64,000 bases of DNA from Sphingomonas sp. CROZ-RG-20F-R02-07 (GTDB taxonomy: Bacteria > Pseudomonadota > Alphaproteobacteria > Sphingomonadales > Sphingomonadaceae). Below the pieces are notes generated by a model. It was given only the letters and a program-made list of their open reading frames with translations, was not told where the DNA came from and ran no database searches. Positions 8,229 to 18,880 of the stretch are shown here, piece by piece. Both the position numbers and the translations under genes were made by a program. The stretch covers positions 496,001 to 560,000 of the forward strand of contig NZ_JAKNQJ010000001.1 in assembly GCF_022662335.1 (NCBI RefSeq), in the 5' to 3' direction. Positions within the stretch are counted from its first letter, which is position 1. Each line of letters starts with the position of its first letter.

Positions 8229-9812
8229 TCAGCGTGGGGCCGCGAGCGCCAGCCTGACGACGAAGCGGGCGCCACTCAGCCGATCCTCGCGCGATTCGAC
8301 GGTGATCGAGCCCTGATGCCCGTCGACGATCGTGCGCGCAATGGCGAGACCCAGGCCCGAATGCTGGCCGAACGCCTCGCTTTCGGGCCGGATCGACTGG
8401 AAGCGGCGGAAGATCGCCTCGCGCGCGTCTTCGGGAACGCCCGGTCCTTCGTCGTCGATCCGAACCACCAGCTCGCCGCGCTCGCGCGTGCCGAGGATCG
8501 CGACGACCGCACCGTCGGGCGAAAAGGACAGCGCGTTGTCGATCAGATTCTCGAACACGCGTTCGAGCCGCGCGCCTTCGCCCATCGTCACGAGCTGGGC
8601 GTCGACGGGATGATCGAACAGCAGGCGGATGCCGCGCTCCACCCCGCGGGCATGGCGTTGCGCCACGAGCCCGGCGATCAGCGCGCCCAGATCCACCGGC
8701 TCGAACTTCGCGCGGCTGAGCTGCGCGTCGAGCCGCGACGCCTCCGAAATGTCGGTGATGAGCCGGTCCAGCCGGCGGACATCGTCGCGGACCACGGCGA
8801 ACAATTGCTCCTGGAGCGCCGGATCCTTGACATGCGCCAGCCCCTCGACCGCGGAGCGGAGCGAGGCGAGCGGGTTCTTCATCTCGTGCGTGACGTCGGC
8901 GGCGAAGGCTTCGGTCGCATCGATCCGCGCCCGCAGCGCCAGGCTCATGTCCGACAGCGCCCGCGCAAGCATGCCGAGTTCGTCGCGGCGGGAGGGCAGG
9001 CGCGGCACCACCACCTCGCGCGCGCGCCCCAGCCGCACGCGGACCGCGGCGCGTGCCAGCCGGCGGAGCGGACGGACGATCGTGCGCGCGAGGAACAGCG
9101 ACAGGAGGATCGAGAGCACGGTCACCACCGCGAGCACGAGGCTGAGCCGGAAGCGTTCGATCCGCACGGTTTCGGTGATGTCGCGCGCGTTCACCGCGGT
9201 CATCACCACGCCGCCCTGCGGCAGCGGCGCGGCGGCGGTGATGACGGGGGTGCGATCGGGCGCGCGCCACACCGTCGCCGCCACGCTGCCGCGCTGCCGC
9301 GCCGTTCGCACGTCGGGCCAGTCCAGCCCGCCCGCGCGCTCGCGGTAGAGGGGTGGGCGCGGGGCGATGACGATCGTGTCGATCGCCGCATCGAGAAAGC
9401 GCGCGGCGACCTGGTTCCAGTGCTGACGGTCCGGATCGCGCAGCACGAAGTTGCGGATGCCGAGCAGGCGGCTGTCCGCCACGACGTTGCCGGCCGGATC
9501 GAACAGCCGGATCCGCGTGCCCGTATCGCGCGCCAGCCGCAGGATCAGCGCGTCGCGCTCGTCGCGATCGACCGAGGCGATCGCCTCGCCGATCAGCCGC
9601 GCCTCGCGCGCGCTCTGTTCAAGCCGGCTGTCCACGATCCGGCTGCGGTAGGAATCGAGATAGAAGAACCCGCCCGCCAGCAGCAGCAGCGCCAGGATGT
9701 TGACCGCGAGGATGCGCCGGGTGAGCGAGATCTGCCCCGACCAGCGCAGCGTGAGGTCGGCCGCCTCGCTCAGCGGGTCGTCACTCTTCGGAGAATCGGT
9801 ATCCCGCGCCAT
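8229..9812 (-). CDS. chvG: Sensor histidine kinase, ChvG/ExoS-like
   Basis: 527 residues from [12 protein letters not shown]; the start lies inside the end of chvI (32-base overlap). Two membrane segments (about 32-52 and 222-243) flank a periplasmic sensor of about 165 residues, then HAMP, HisKA with H309 ([12 protein letters not shown]), and HATPase with the N box [11 protein letters not shown] and G boxes DDEGPGVP and SGLGLAIA. In alphaproteobacteria ChvG/ChvI responds to acid and envelope stress. Genetic coupling to HprK and HPr implies cross-talk with carbon or nitrogen status. Confidence 0.92.
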   Translation of the reverse strand: MARDTDSPKSDDPLSEAADLTLRWSGQISLTRRILAVNILALLLLAGGFFYLDSYRSRIVDSRLEQSAREARLIGEAIASVDRDERDALILRLARDTGTRIRLFDPAGNVVADSRLLGIRNFVLRDPDRQHWNQVAARFLDAAIDTIVIAPRPPLYRERAGGLDWPDVRTARQRGSVAATVWRAPDRTPVITAAAPLPQGGVVMTAVNARDITETVRIERFRLSLVLAVVTVLSILLSLFLARTIVRPLRRLARAAVRVRLGRAREVVVPRLPSRRDELGMLARALSDMSLALRARIDATEAFAADVTHEMKNPLASLRSAVEGLAHVKDPALQEQLFAVVRDDVRRLDRLITDISEASRLDAQLSRAKFEPVDLGALIAGLVAQRHARGVERGIRLLFDHPVDAQLVTMGEGARLERVFENLIDNALSFSPDGAVVAILGTRERGELVVRIDDEGPGVPEDAREAIFRRFQSIRPESEAFGQHSGLGLAIARTIVDGHQGSITVESREDRLSGARFVVRLALAAPR

Positions 9813-10488
9813 AGAGTGTCTCGATAGCGTCGAATTCGCCGTCGATCTGCCGGAACTTGCGGCGCAGGCGCTTGATGTGGCTGTCGATGGTGCGATCGTC
9901 GACATAGATGTCGTCCTGATACGCCGCGTCCATCAACTGGTTGCGCGTCTTGACGATGCCCGGCCGCTGCGCGAGCGTCTCGAGGATCATGAATTCGGTG
10001 ACCGTCAACGTGACCGGCACATCGCCCCAGGTGGTGCGGTGCCGGGCCGGGTCCATCGTGAGTCGGCCACGGATGAGCGGACCGGCGGGCTCGCCGCCGC
10101 CCTCCGCGCCGTCCGCCTGCACGGGCTCCGCGCGGCGCAGGATGGCGCGGATCCGTGCGATCAGCAGGCGCTGCGAAAACGGCTTGGCGATATAATCGTC
10201 CGCGCCCATCGCGAGCCCCAGTGCCTCGTCCAGCTCGTCGTCCTTGCTGGTGAGGAAGATCACGGGCACGCGGCTCTTCTCGCGAAAGCGGCGTAGCAGT
10301 TCGAGCCCGTCCATCCGCGGCATCTTCACGTCGAAGATGGCGAGATCGGGCGGGTTGTCGATCAATGCCTTCAGCGCCGTCTCGCCGTCCGAATAGACGC
10401 GCGTCAGGAACCCCTCGGTCTGGAGCGCGATCGATACCGAGGTGAGGATGTTGCGATCGTCGTCGACGAGCGCGATCGAGGCCGTCAT
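9781..10488 (-). CDS. chvI: Response regulator, ChvI-like (OmpR family)
   Basis: 235 residues. Receiver domain with acidic pocket D10/D11, phospho-acceptor D53 ([11 protein letters not shown]) and the conserved Lys in DDYIAKPF, then an OmpR-type winged helix (about 135-235) ending [10 protein letters not shown]. Directly upstream of and overlapping chvG, its cognate kinase. Expected to control outer-membrane and surface genes when phosphorylated. Confidence 0.93.
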   Translation of the reverse strand: MTASIALVDDDRNILTSVSIALQTEGFLTRVYSDGETALKALIDNPPDLAIFDVKMPRMDGLELLRRFREKSRVPVIFLTSKDDELDEALGLAMGADDYIAKPFSQRLLIARIRAILRRAEPVQADGAEGGGEPAGPLIRGRLTMDPARHRTTWGDVPVTLTVTEFMILETLAQRPGIVKTRNQLMDAAYQDDIYVDDRTIDSHIKRLRRKFRQIDGEFDAIETLYGAGYRFSEE

Positions 10489-10521
10489 GGATGCGCCTTG
10501 CTCGGGACCGGTGCGCCGCGA

Positions 10522-11004
10522 CTAGGGCAAAGCGGGCGGCGCTTCAACCATCTCGGGCAGCAACTCGACCAGCAGCGTGCCACCATCGATGCCCACGACC
10601 CGCACCCGCGCGCCCGTCGCCGCGGCCGCGCCGCGCGCCGGCCACGATCCGTCGCCGACCCGCACGCGCCCGCCATCCGCGGCGATCGCGCGCTCCACGC
10701 TCACCACCTGCCCGATCAACCGCGCCGCGCGATCGTTCAGCAGCGGATCGGACGCATCGACCGGGTAATCGCGATACCAGCGTTTGCCGATCAGCACCGC
10801 CACCGCGCTCCACACCGCGAACGAGGCGATCTGCGCGGCGATGGGCAGGGCAGGGAGCGCCAGCAGCGCCAACCCCGTGATCGCCGCGGCGATGGCGAGA
10901 AACACGAGGAACACGCCCGGTATCGCCAGCTCGGCGATGCCGAGCAGGATGGCGGCGGTCAGCCAGACGCCCGCCGCGCCGATCGCCACGCCCCAGAGCG
11001 TCAT
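10522..11004 (-). CDS. NfeD-family membrane protein
   Basis: 160 residues with three hydrophobic segments in the first 95 residues and a C-terminal OB-fold-like domain (about 100-150, GQVVSVERAI and RVRVVGIDGGTLLVE). NfeD proteins pair with stomatin/SPFH scaffolds; here the partner is qmcA, whose stop overlaps this ATG by four bases. The pair probably organises membrane microdomains or supports membrane protein quality control. Confidence 0.88.
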   Translation of the reverse strand: MTLWGVAIGAAGVWLTAAILLGIAELAIPGVFLVFLAIAAAITGLALLALPALPIAAQIASFAVWSAVAVLIGKRWYRDYPVDASDPLLNDRAARLIGQVVSVERAIAADGGRVRVGDGSWPARGAAAATGARVRVVGIDGGTLLVELLPEMVEAPPALP

Positions 11005-12005
11005 TGGTTCTGCTCGAACGGCCCCCGGCGAATGGCGGGTGCCGACGGAGCAGGGGCGGGGCCGGGGGCGGGGGCGGGGGCGGGGGCGGGCGGCGTCACC
11101 TTCAGCGCGTCGCGCGCCAGCTCGCCGATGCCGCCCAGCGTGCCCATCAATTGCGTCGCCTCGACGGGGAAGAGGATCGTCTTGGCATTGGGGCTGGTGG
11201 CGAACTTGCCGATCGCCTCGACATATTTCTGCGCGATGAAATAGTTGATCGCCTGGGTGTTGCCGCCCTCGATCGCGTCGGAAACGGCGCGCGTGGCGCT
11301 CGCCTCGGCTTCCGCCGCGCGCTCGCGCGCCTCGGCATCGCGGAAGGCGGATTCCTTGCGGCCCTCCGCCTCCAGGATACGTGCCTGTTTCTGGCCCTCG
11401 GCGCGCAGGATCTCGGAGGCGCGCGTACCCTCGGCGTCGAGGATGTTGGCGCGCTTCTCGCGCTCCGCTTTCATCTGCCGGCCCATCGCGTTCACGATGT
11501 CCGCGGGCGGGCGGATATCCTTGATCTCGACGCGGGTGATCTTCACGCCCCAGGGCGTCGTCGCGTGGTCGACCACGTTCAGCAGCCGAGCGTTGATCTC
11601 GTCGCGCTTCGAGAGCGTCTCGTCGAGGTCCATCGAGCCCATCACCGTGCGCAGATTGGTCGTGGTGAGCTGGAGCAGCGCGAGATACAGGTCCGACACC
11701 TCGTATGCGGCCTTGGCGGCGTCAAGCACCTGGAAGAACACGACGCCGTCGGTCGAGATCATCGCATTGTCCTTGGTGATGATCTCCTGCCCCGGAATGT
11801 CGATCACCTGCTCCATCATGTTCACCCGCCGCCCCACGCGGTAGAAAAAGGCGGGATAGAAATTGAAGCCGGGGCGCGCGACCGTGGTGAAGCGGCCGAA
11901 ATGCTCGATGGTATATTGATAGCCCTGATTGACGATCTTGATGCTGGTCATCAGGTAGAACAGCACCAGCACGACCAAGGCGGCCATGAAGATCAGGAAC
12001 GTCAT
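11001..12005 (-). CDS. SPFH/band 7 (stomatin-like) membrane protein, QmcA-like
   Basis: 334 residues from MTFLIFMAALVVLV; the 77 codons open upstream read through a palindromic repeat and are not coding. One N-terminal membrane anchor (2-20), a PHB/SPFH domain (about 22-180), a charged Ala/Glu/Arg coiled coil (about 180-260) and a C-terminal tail ending in a Pro-Ala repeat. SPFH proteins form large membrane-attached rings; QmcA and its NfeD partner are linked to protease control in E. coli. First gene of the minus-strand run down to the rRNA methyltransferase gene. Confidence 0.92.
   Translation of the reverse strand: MTFLIFMAALVVLVLFYLMTSIKIVNQGYQYTIEHFGRFTTVARPGFNFYPAFFYRVGRRVNMMEQVIDIPGQEIITKDNAMISTDGVVFFQVLDAAKAAYEVSDLYLALLQLTTTNLRTVMGSMDLDETLSKRDEINARLLNVVDHATTPWGVKITRVEIKDIRPPADIVNAMGRQMKAEREKRANILDAEGTRASEILRAEGQKQARILEAEGRKESAFRDAEARERAAEAEASATRAVSDAIEGGNTQAINYFIAQKYVEAIGKFATSPNAKTILFPVEATQLMGTLGGIGELARDALKVTPPAPAPAPAPGPAPAPSAPAIRRGPFEQNQ
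11052..11092. repeat. Hexanucleotide GGGGGC tract in the qmcA 3' end
   Basis: Tandem GGGGGC units (with one irregular unit) encode an alternating Pro-Ala tail near the QmcA C-terminus. Unit length is a multiple of three, so slippage would lengthen or shorten the tail without breaking the frame. Confidence 0.8.
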
Positions 12006-12088
12006 CGCGCACTCCCCCGTGATTGTCGCGCCGATATAGCAGGTGGCGAAAGCGAGGGCCAACGGCGGCTGGGCTTGTTTAAGTGCAC

Positions 12089-12193
12089 CGTTCCCCGGCG
12101 AAGGCCGGGGCCCGGTTGGGGGACCATGCGATGGGCGCCTCCCCCCCGCCATGAGCGGCTTCCCACCTGGGCCCCGGCCTTGGGCGGGGAACA
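12089..12193. repeat. Palindromic repeat between qmcA and guaB (family A)
   Basis: Left arm about 12089-12115 (core CGTTCCCCGGCGAAGGCCGG) and right arm about 12166-12193 are imperfect inverted copies, separated by about 50 bases. The arms match the element inserted in fmt at 1598-1678. It occupies the middle of the 281-base divergent promoter region of qmcA and guaB. The rest of that region shows no gene. Confidence 0.85.
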
Positions 12194-12220
12194 CGAGCAG
12201 GAACGGCCTCCCGCCACTAG

Positions 12221-13744
<1,524 letters not shown>

Positions 13745-13861
13745 GCCTGCCGCCTTACGGCTGTCCTATGCCGGCCCGATGTGCGAGGAAGCGCCGATGA
13801 TCGAGCCGAACCAGACACCGCGCCAGCACCTCCACTTCCTCCACTTCGCCCGCGCGCGCGC

Positions 13862-15049
13862 ATGACTCCCGGCGCACGGGCGCAGGCCGCGATCGACCTG
13901 CTCGAAGACATCGTCGCGGCCGCGCGCGAGCGCGGCGCGGCCGCGGACACGCTGATCGCGCGCTATTTCGCGACGCGACGCTATGCCGGGTCGAAGGATC
14001 GCAGGGCGGTGCGCGAACTCGTCTATGCCGCCGTCCGCCATGCCGGCGAACGGCCGGCAAGCGGCCGTGCCGCTTTGGTCGCGCTCGCCGATCGCGATCC
14101 CGGTCTTGCCGCCGCCTTCGACGGCGCGCCGCATTGCCCCGCGCCGATCACCGCGGAGGAACCGCGCGCCAAGGCCGGCGTCGCGCCGCTCTGGTTGCTG
14201 AAGGCGCTGACCGCATCGGGGCTGCCGCGCGACGCGATGCCTGCGCTGGTCGATCGCGCACCGCTCGACATCCGCGTCAACCGGCTCGTCACCACCCGCG
14301 AGGCCGTGATGGCCGGGCTGGCCGACGCGGTGCCCACGGCGCACGCGCCCGACGGGCTGCGACTGTCGTCGGGAACCAACGTCGAGGCGCTGCCGCTGTT
14401 CGCCGAAGGCGCGATCGAGGTGCAGGACGAGGGCAGCCAGATCGTGACCGCGGCGCTGGACGCCAAGCCGGGTGAGCGCATCGTCGATCTCTGTGCCGGT
14501 GCGGGCGGCAAGACGCTGGCGCTCGCAGCGGCGATGGCGAGCCGGGGCAAGCTGCTCGCCTGCGACGTCGACCGCAACCGCCTGCAACGGCTCGCGCCGC
14601 GCGCCGAGCGGGCGCAGACGACGATCGTCGAAACGCGGCTGCTGAACCCGCAGCGCGAACGCGAGGCGCTGACGGATTGGCAGGCGCGGGCGGACGGCGT
14701 GCTGATCGATGCGCCCTGTTCCGGCACAGGCACCTGGCGGCGCAACCCCGAGGCGCGCTGGCGGCTCTCGCCCGATCGTATCGCGCGGTTGCGCGATACG
14801 CAGCGGCACATCCTCGGCGTGGGTGCCACGCTCGTGAAGCCCGGCGGCGCGCTCGTCTATATCGTCTGCTCGCTGCTGGATGCCGAGGGGGCGGGGCAGG
14901 TGGCGATGTTCCTCGACGGCCATCCCGGCTGGCGTGCGGAGCCGCTGGCACTCGGCGCGGGGCGCACTCATGGGCCGGGTATCCGGCTCGATCCCGCGCG
15001 CGACGGCACGGACGGTTTTTTCGTCGCGCGGCTGCGGGCACCATGCTAG
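13862..15049 (+). CDS. RsmB-like RNA cytosine-C5 methyltransferase
   Basis: 395 residues from MTPGARAQAAID, preferred over a GTG or ATG 81 bases upstream that adds a low-complexity Pro/Arg stretch. An N-terminal NusB-like helical domain (about 1-130) precedes the Rossmann methyltransferase domain with DLCAGAGGKTLALA (SAM), DAPCSGTGTW (first catalytic Cys) and VYIVCSLL (second catalytic Cys). RsmB makes m5C967 in 16S rRNA in E. coli; the target here is inferred. The TPR protein gene follows after 31 bases. Confidence 0.9.
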   Translation: MTPGARAQAAIDLLEDIVAAARERGAAADTLIARYFATRRYAGSKDRRAVRELVYAAVRHAGERPASGRAALVALADRDPGLAAAFDGAPHCPAPITAEEPRAKAGVAPLWLLKALTASGLPRDAMPALVDRAPLDIRVNRLVTTREAVMAGLADAVPTAHAPDGLRLSSGTNVEALPLFAEGAIEVQDEGSQIVTAALDAKPGERIVDLCAGAGGKTLALAAAMASRGKLLACDVDRNRLQRLAPRAERAQTTIVETRLLNPQREREALTDWQARADGVLIDAPCSGTGTWRRNPEARWRLSPDRIARLRDTQRHILGVGATLVKPGGALVYIVCSLLDAEGAGQVAMFLDGHPGWRAEPLALGAGRTHGPGIRLDPARDGTDGFFVARLRAPC

Positions 15050-15080
15050 CGGCTATGCCGTGTTTCGAGCGGAGCCGATC

Positions 15081-15581
15081 ATGCGTTATTCGTCCGTAGC
15101 CCTGGCCGCCGCGCTCGCCGCGGTGTGTATGGGAACCTCGCTCAGCGGGCAGAAGCCGGACGACCGGGTCGATCCGCGTTCGATGGCCTTGCTGGCGCAG
15201 GGCCGTGCCGCGCGCGCCGCGGGCAATCTCGACGGCGCGACGGACCTGCTGGAAACCGCCGCCGTGGTCGATCCGCGCAACCGGGGCGCCTTCGTGACGC
15301 TCGCCGAGGTGGCGCAAGCGCGTGGCCTGCCTGGCAAGGCAATCCGCCTCTACCGCGAGGCGCTGCTGCTCGAACCCAACGACGTGGCCGCGCTGCAAGG
15401 GCAGGGCGATGCGCTGGTCGCCAAGGGCGCGATCATTCGCGCCCAGGCGAACCTCGCGCGCATCCGGACGCTCTGCAAGACGGGCTGTGCCCCCGCCACT
15501 GAATTGGCCGCGACGATCGCCAAGGGTCCGCCGGTGACGACCGCGCAGATCGACAAGCCGGCGGTCAAGTCGGCCGAATAG
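15081..15581 (+). CDS. Secreted tetratricopeptide-repeat protein
   Basis: 166 residues from [15 protein letters not shown], preceded by GGAG at good spacing. A signal peptide of about 23 residues (cleavage near SLSGQ) is followed by about two to three TPR-like helical pairs ([60 protein letters not shown]). Likely a periplasmic scaffold of unknown partner. The last 17 bases overlap the convergent rsmA. Confidence 0.8.
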   Translation: MRYSSVALAAALAAVCMGTSLSGQKPDDRVDPRSMALLAQGRAARAAGNLDGATDLLETAAVVDPRNRGAFVTLAEVAQARGLPGKAIRLYREALLLEPNDVAALQGQGDALVAKGAIIRAQANLARIRTLCKTGCAPATELAATIAKGPPVTTAQIDKPAVKSAE

Positions 15582-16407
15582 CGCGCGCCAGGTCGACGAA
15601 GTCGGCGACGCTCAGCGTCTCGGCGCGGCGGGTGGCGTCGATCCCGATCCGCTCCAGCGCGTCGAGCGCACCGGGAACGCTCTTCAGGCTCTGCCGCAGC
15701 ATCTTGCGGCGCTGTCCGAACGCTGCCCCGGTGATCCGCTCCAGCATCGGAAACGCGACGCCCGCCGGGGCCTCGCCCGGCACGATATGCACCACCGCCG
15801 ACATCACCTTGGGCGGCGGGGTGAACGCCGAACGGTGGACGGGCATCGCGATCCGGGCGGTCGATCGCCACTGCGCCAGCACGGCGAGGCGGCCATAGGC
15901 ATCGCTGCCCGGCGCCGCCACGATCCGCTCGGCGACCTCTTTCTGGAACATCAGCGTGCAGGAGGCCCACCACGGCGCCCAGGCCGCGGACAGCCAGCCG
16001 ACGAGCAGCGCGGTGCCGACATTGTAGGGAAGATTGGAGACGATGTGCGGCTTTCCCGCGAACAGCGACGGCGCATCGACCTTCAGCGCATCTTCCTCGA
16101 TCACGCGCAACCGGCCCGGGAAATGCGCGCCCAGCTCGGCCAGCGCCGGAATGCAGCGGCGATCGCGTTCGATCGCGGTGACGCGCGCCCCCGCACCGAG
16201 CAGCGCGCGCGTCAGGCCACCGGGACCGGGGCCAACCTCCAGCACTTCGGCATCGGCGAGATCGCCCGGCACCGCAGCGATGCGCGCCAGCAACTGCCCG
16301 TCGAACAGAAAATTCTGCCCCAGTGCCTTGCTGGCGGTGAGCCCATGGCGCGCGATCACCTCGCGCAGCGGTGGCAGCGCGCTTGCCGACGGCACCGGAT
16401 CGCTCAC
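15565..16407 (-). CDS. rsmA: 16S rRNA dimethyladenosine transferase RsmA (KsgA)
   Basis: 280 residues from a GTG that overlaps the pdxA stop (GTGA). Dimethylates two adjacent adenines near the 3' end of 16S rRNA during 30S maturation. GQNFL (30-34), the SAM motif EVGPGPGG (57-64) and the catalytic NLPY (125-128) are all present. Upstream in-frame codons belong to pdxA in another frame and are excluded. Confidence 0.95.
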   Translation of the reverse strand: MSDPVPSASALPPLREVIARHGLTASKALGQNFLFDGQLLARIAAVPGDLADAEVLEVGPGPGGLTRALLGAGARVTAIERDRRCIPALAELGAHFPGRLRVIEEDALKVDAPSLFAGKPHIVSNLPYNVGTALLVGWLSAAWAPWWASCTLMFQKEVAERIVAAPGSDAYGRLAVLAQWRSTARIAMPVHRSAFTPPPKVMSAVVHIVPGEAPAGVAFPMLERITGAAFGQRRKMLRQSLKSVPGALDALERIGIDATRRAETLSVADFVDLARAIRPT

Positions 16408-17405
16408 CCTGCCTGCGCGTCCCGTGACCGGCGTTCGGCCGCTTCGCCCGCCATTGCGATCGCCGCGATCATCGCACCCGGTTCGGCCTGATCCCGACCG
16501 GCGATCCCGAACGCCGTGCCATGATCGGGCGAAGTGCGCACGATCGGCAGCCCGAGCGTCATGTTGACGCCCTCGTCGAAATGCAGCGTCTTGATCGGGA
16601 TCAGTGCCTGGTCGTGATAGCAGCACAGCGCCACATCATAGCCCGCCCGTGCTCGCGGATGGAACATCGTGTCGGCCGCGAACGGCCCCGTCGCGTCGAT
16701 CCCCTCGTCGCGCAGCATGGCGATGGCGGGTTCGAGGATATCGATCTCCTCGCGGCCGATCGCGCCGCCTTCGCCCGCGTGCGGATTGAAGCCGGCAAAG
16801 GCGAGCCGCGGGGCCTCGATCCCGAAATTGCGTGTGAGCCCCCGCGCGGTCGCACGCGCCTTGGCGACGATCAATTCGATATCCAGCAGCGCCGACACCT
16901 CGGCGAGCGGCACATGCGTCGTGATCGGCACGACGCGGAGGCTCGGCCCTGCCAGCATCATCACCGCATTCTCGCGCGCAATGCCGCAGCGCTCCGCGAC
17001 GAATTCGGTCTGGCCGGGATGCGTGAAGCCGATTGCGTAGAGTTGCGCCTTGGACACAGGGCCCGTGACCAGCGCCTGCGCGGCGCCCGACTTCACGAGC
17101 CCCGCCGCCATCTCGAGCGAATGAAGCGCGCAGCGGGCGCCCTCCGCATCGGGAACGCCGGGCACGATGTCGCCCGCATCCTCGATCGTCAGCACGGGGA
17201 GCGCCTGATCGAACACCGTGGACACCTCGGCCAGATCGGTGATCGGCCGCACCGGACCCGCCCAAACCCGCGTGATCGCGCGAACGTCGCCTACCGCGAC
17301 GAACGGCGGCAACCGATGCGCGTGCCGCGCCGCCCATGCCTTGGCGATGATCTCGGGGCCGATCCCGGCGGGATCGCCCATCGATACGGCGAGCGGCAAG
17401 GTCAC
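16404..17405 (-). CDS. pdxA: 4-hydroxythreonine-4-phosphate dehydrogenase PdxA
   Basis: 333 residues. Oxidises 4-phosphohydroxy-threonine in the DXP-dependent pathway to pyridoxal phosphate. The N-terminal [11 protein letters not shown], the [10 protein letters not shown] motif, the metal-binding THVPL histidine, [12 protein letters not shown] and [14 protein letters not shown] are all typical. It lies in the conserved order lptD-surA-pdxA-rsmA, 13 bases after surA. Confidence 0.97.
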   Translation of the reverse strand: MTLPLAVSMGDPAGIGPEIIAKAWAARHAHRLPPFVAVGDVRAITRVWAGPVRPITDLAEVSTVFDQALPVLTIEDAGDIVPGVPDAEGARCALHSLEMAAGLVKSGAAQALVTGPVSKAQLYAIGFTHPGQTEFVAERCGIARENAVMMLAGPSLRVVPITTHVPLAEVSALLDIELIVAKARATARGLTRNFGIEAPRLAFAGFNPHAGEGGAIGREEIDILEPAIAMLRDEGIDATGPFAADTMFHPRARAGYDVALCCYHDQALIPIKTLHFDEGVNMTLGLPIVRTSPDHGTAFGIAGRDQAEPGAMIAAIAMAGEAAERRSRDAQAG

Positions 17406-17418
17406 CTTCGGTCGGTCC

Positions 17419-18801
17419 TCAGCGATATTCGATCACCGCGTCACGCCGCAGATCGCGGAGTTTCTGTTGCGCGCGCAGGTTCACGCGCGCCTCCTGAAGC
17501 TGGTCCTGCACCTGGTCGGCGCGGGGCAGGGCGCCGCTCTTGGGATCATCGCGACCGCACAGCACCAGCGCGCGGACGCCTTCCTCGGGCGAGCCGAAGG
17601 GCGGCGTCGACTGACCGATCTGCATCTTCAGCAGGATTTCCTGAAGCTGCGGCGGAAGGTCGCGGATCCGGACCGTGTCATTGTCGACCACTTCGGCGCC
17701 GATCGAGGCGGCGACCTTTTCCACCGTGCCGCAGCCGGCGATCGCCTGCGTCGCCTTGGCGAACACTCCCGCTCGGGCGGTCGCATCGGCCTGGCTGGTG
17801 TGCGGCGGGAAGCGGATCGTGAGCTGCTTCAGGTTCAGCCGTGCATCGCGCGGATCGGCGGTGAGCACCTGGCGCTTGTCGGTCAGATACAGGATCGAAT
17901 AGCCACCGGGGATCTCGATCGGCCCCGCGACCTGCCCGACCTGCATCTGCGTCACGGCGTCGGCAAGAGACCCAGGCAGCGCGGCCACGCGCACCCAGCC
18001 CAGATCGCCGCCGACGCCGCGCGTCGAGGCTTCCGAATATTGGCGGGCAAACGCATCGAACGGCTGTTGCCCCTTGCGGATCTCCTGAATGAGCTGACGC
18101 GCATTCGCATAGACCTGCTGCCCCGTGGCGGGCGTCGCGCTCAGGTAGATTTCCTTGACGTTATACTCTTCGGTGCCCTTGGCAGCCTCCAGCCGGGCGA
18201 GGATCGACTTGACCTCCTCGTCACCCACATTGACGAACGGCTCCACCTTCCGGCGCAGATAGCGTTGCCATGCCAGCTCGCCCTCGATCTGCCGCTTCAG
18301 CGACCGTTCGGAGGATCCCGACTGGCGGAGAAACGTCCGCATCTCGGCGGGCGTGTGGCCGAAGCGTTTGGCCACCGCGTTGTAGCTCTGGGTGATCTCG
18401 TCCTGCGTGATCGTGATATCGCTCGACTTGGCTTCCTGGATCTGGAGCGTCTCGTCGATGATCTGGCGCAGCACCTGAAGCTTCAGCCGCTCGCGATCCT
18501 CGGGCGACAGCGTCTGGCCGCCATTGGCCGCCGCGATCAGGCCGACCCGCTGGTCGACATCGGTGCCGGTGATGACGGAATCGTTCACCACCGCTGTGGG
18601 CTTGCGGACGTTGGGATCGAGCTTGCCGAAAATCTGGAGGTTGGCCGGGATGTCGAGGCCGGTCGACGGCACGCTGGCGTCGGGGACGGTCTGCGCGAGG
18701 GCACCCCCGGCAACGACCGCCAACATTGCGTTGCCGAGCGCCACGCGGCGGACGGCCGTCGATCGAAAGAAATTCTTCACGGTCGTTTCATATCCCATCA
18801 T
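17419..18801 (-). CDS. surA: Periplasmic chaperone/peptidyl-prolyl isomerase SurA
   Basis: 460 residues. An N-terminal Tat-free signal peptide (cleavage near GALAQTV, about residue 37) leads into the SurA N-terminal chaperone domain (about 60-190), then two parvulin-type PpiC regions (about 190-300 and 300-400). Escorts outer-membrane proteins from the Sec machine to BamA, encoded later in this window. The first of two adjacent ATG codons is used; the second is equally possible. Confidence 0.92.
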   Translation of the reverse strand: MMGYETTVKNFFRSTAVRRVALGNAMLAVVAGGALAQTVPDASVPSTGLDIPANLQIFGKLDPNVRKPTAVVNDSVITGTDVDQRVGLIAAANGGQTLSPEDRERLKLQVLRQIIDETLQIQEAKSSDITITQDEITQSYNAVAKRFGHTPAEMRTFLRQSGSSERSLKRQIEGELAWQRYLRRKVEPFVNVGDEEVKSILARLEAAKGTEEYNVKEIYLSATPATGQQVYANARQLIQEIRKGQQPFDAFARQYSEASTRGVGGDLGWVRVAALPGSLADAVTQMQVGQVAGPIEIPGGYSILYLTDKRQVLTADPRDARLNLKQLTIRFPPHTSQADATARAGVFAKATQAIAGCGTVEKVAASIGAEVVDNDTVRIRDLPPQLQEILLKMQIGQSTPPFGSPEEGVRALVLCGRDDPKSGALPRADQVQDQLQEARVNLRAQQKLRDLRRDAVIEYR

Positions 18802-18880
18802 AGCCCCGCCGTGTCGCCAGCCCGGCCCATCGCGGTTGAAGCACCAGATCGCGGCTGCCGCATCATGCCTGAACCGCGGC

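Noticed and set aside
8118..9827. A 569-codon plus-strand frame opposite chvG
   Set aside because: Antisense shadow of chvG and hprK; sequence is rich in Arg/His/Asp with no family features.
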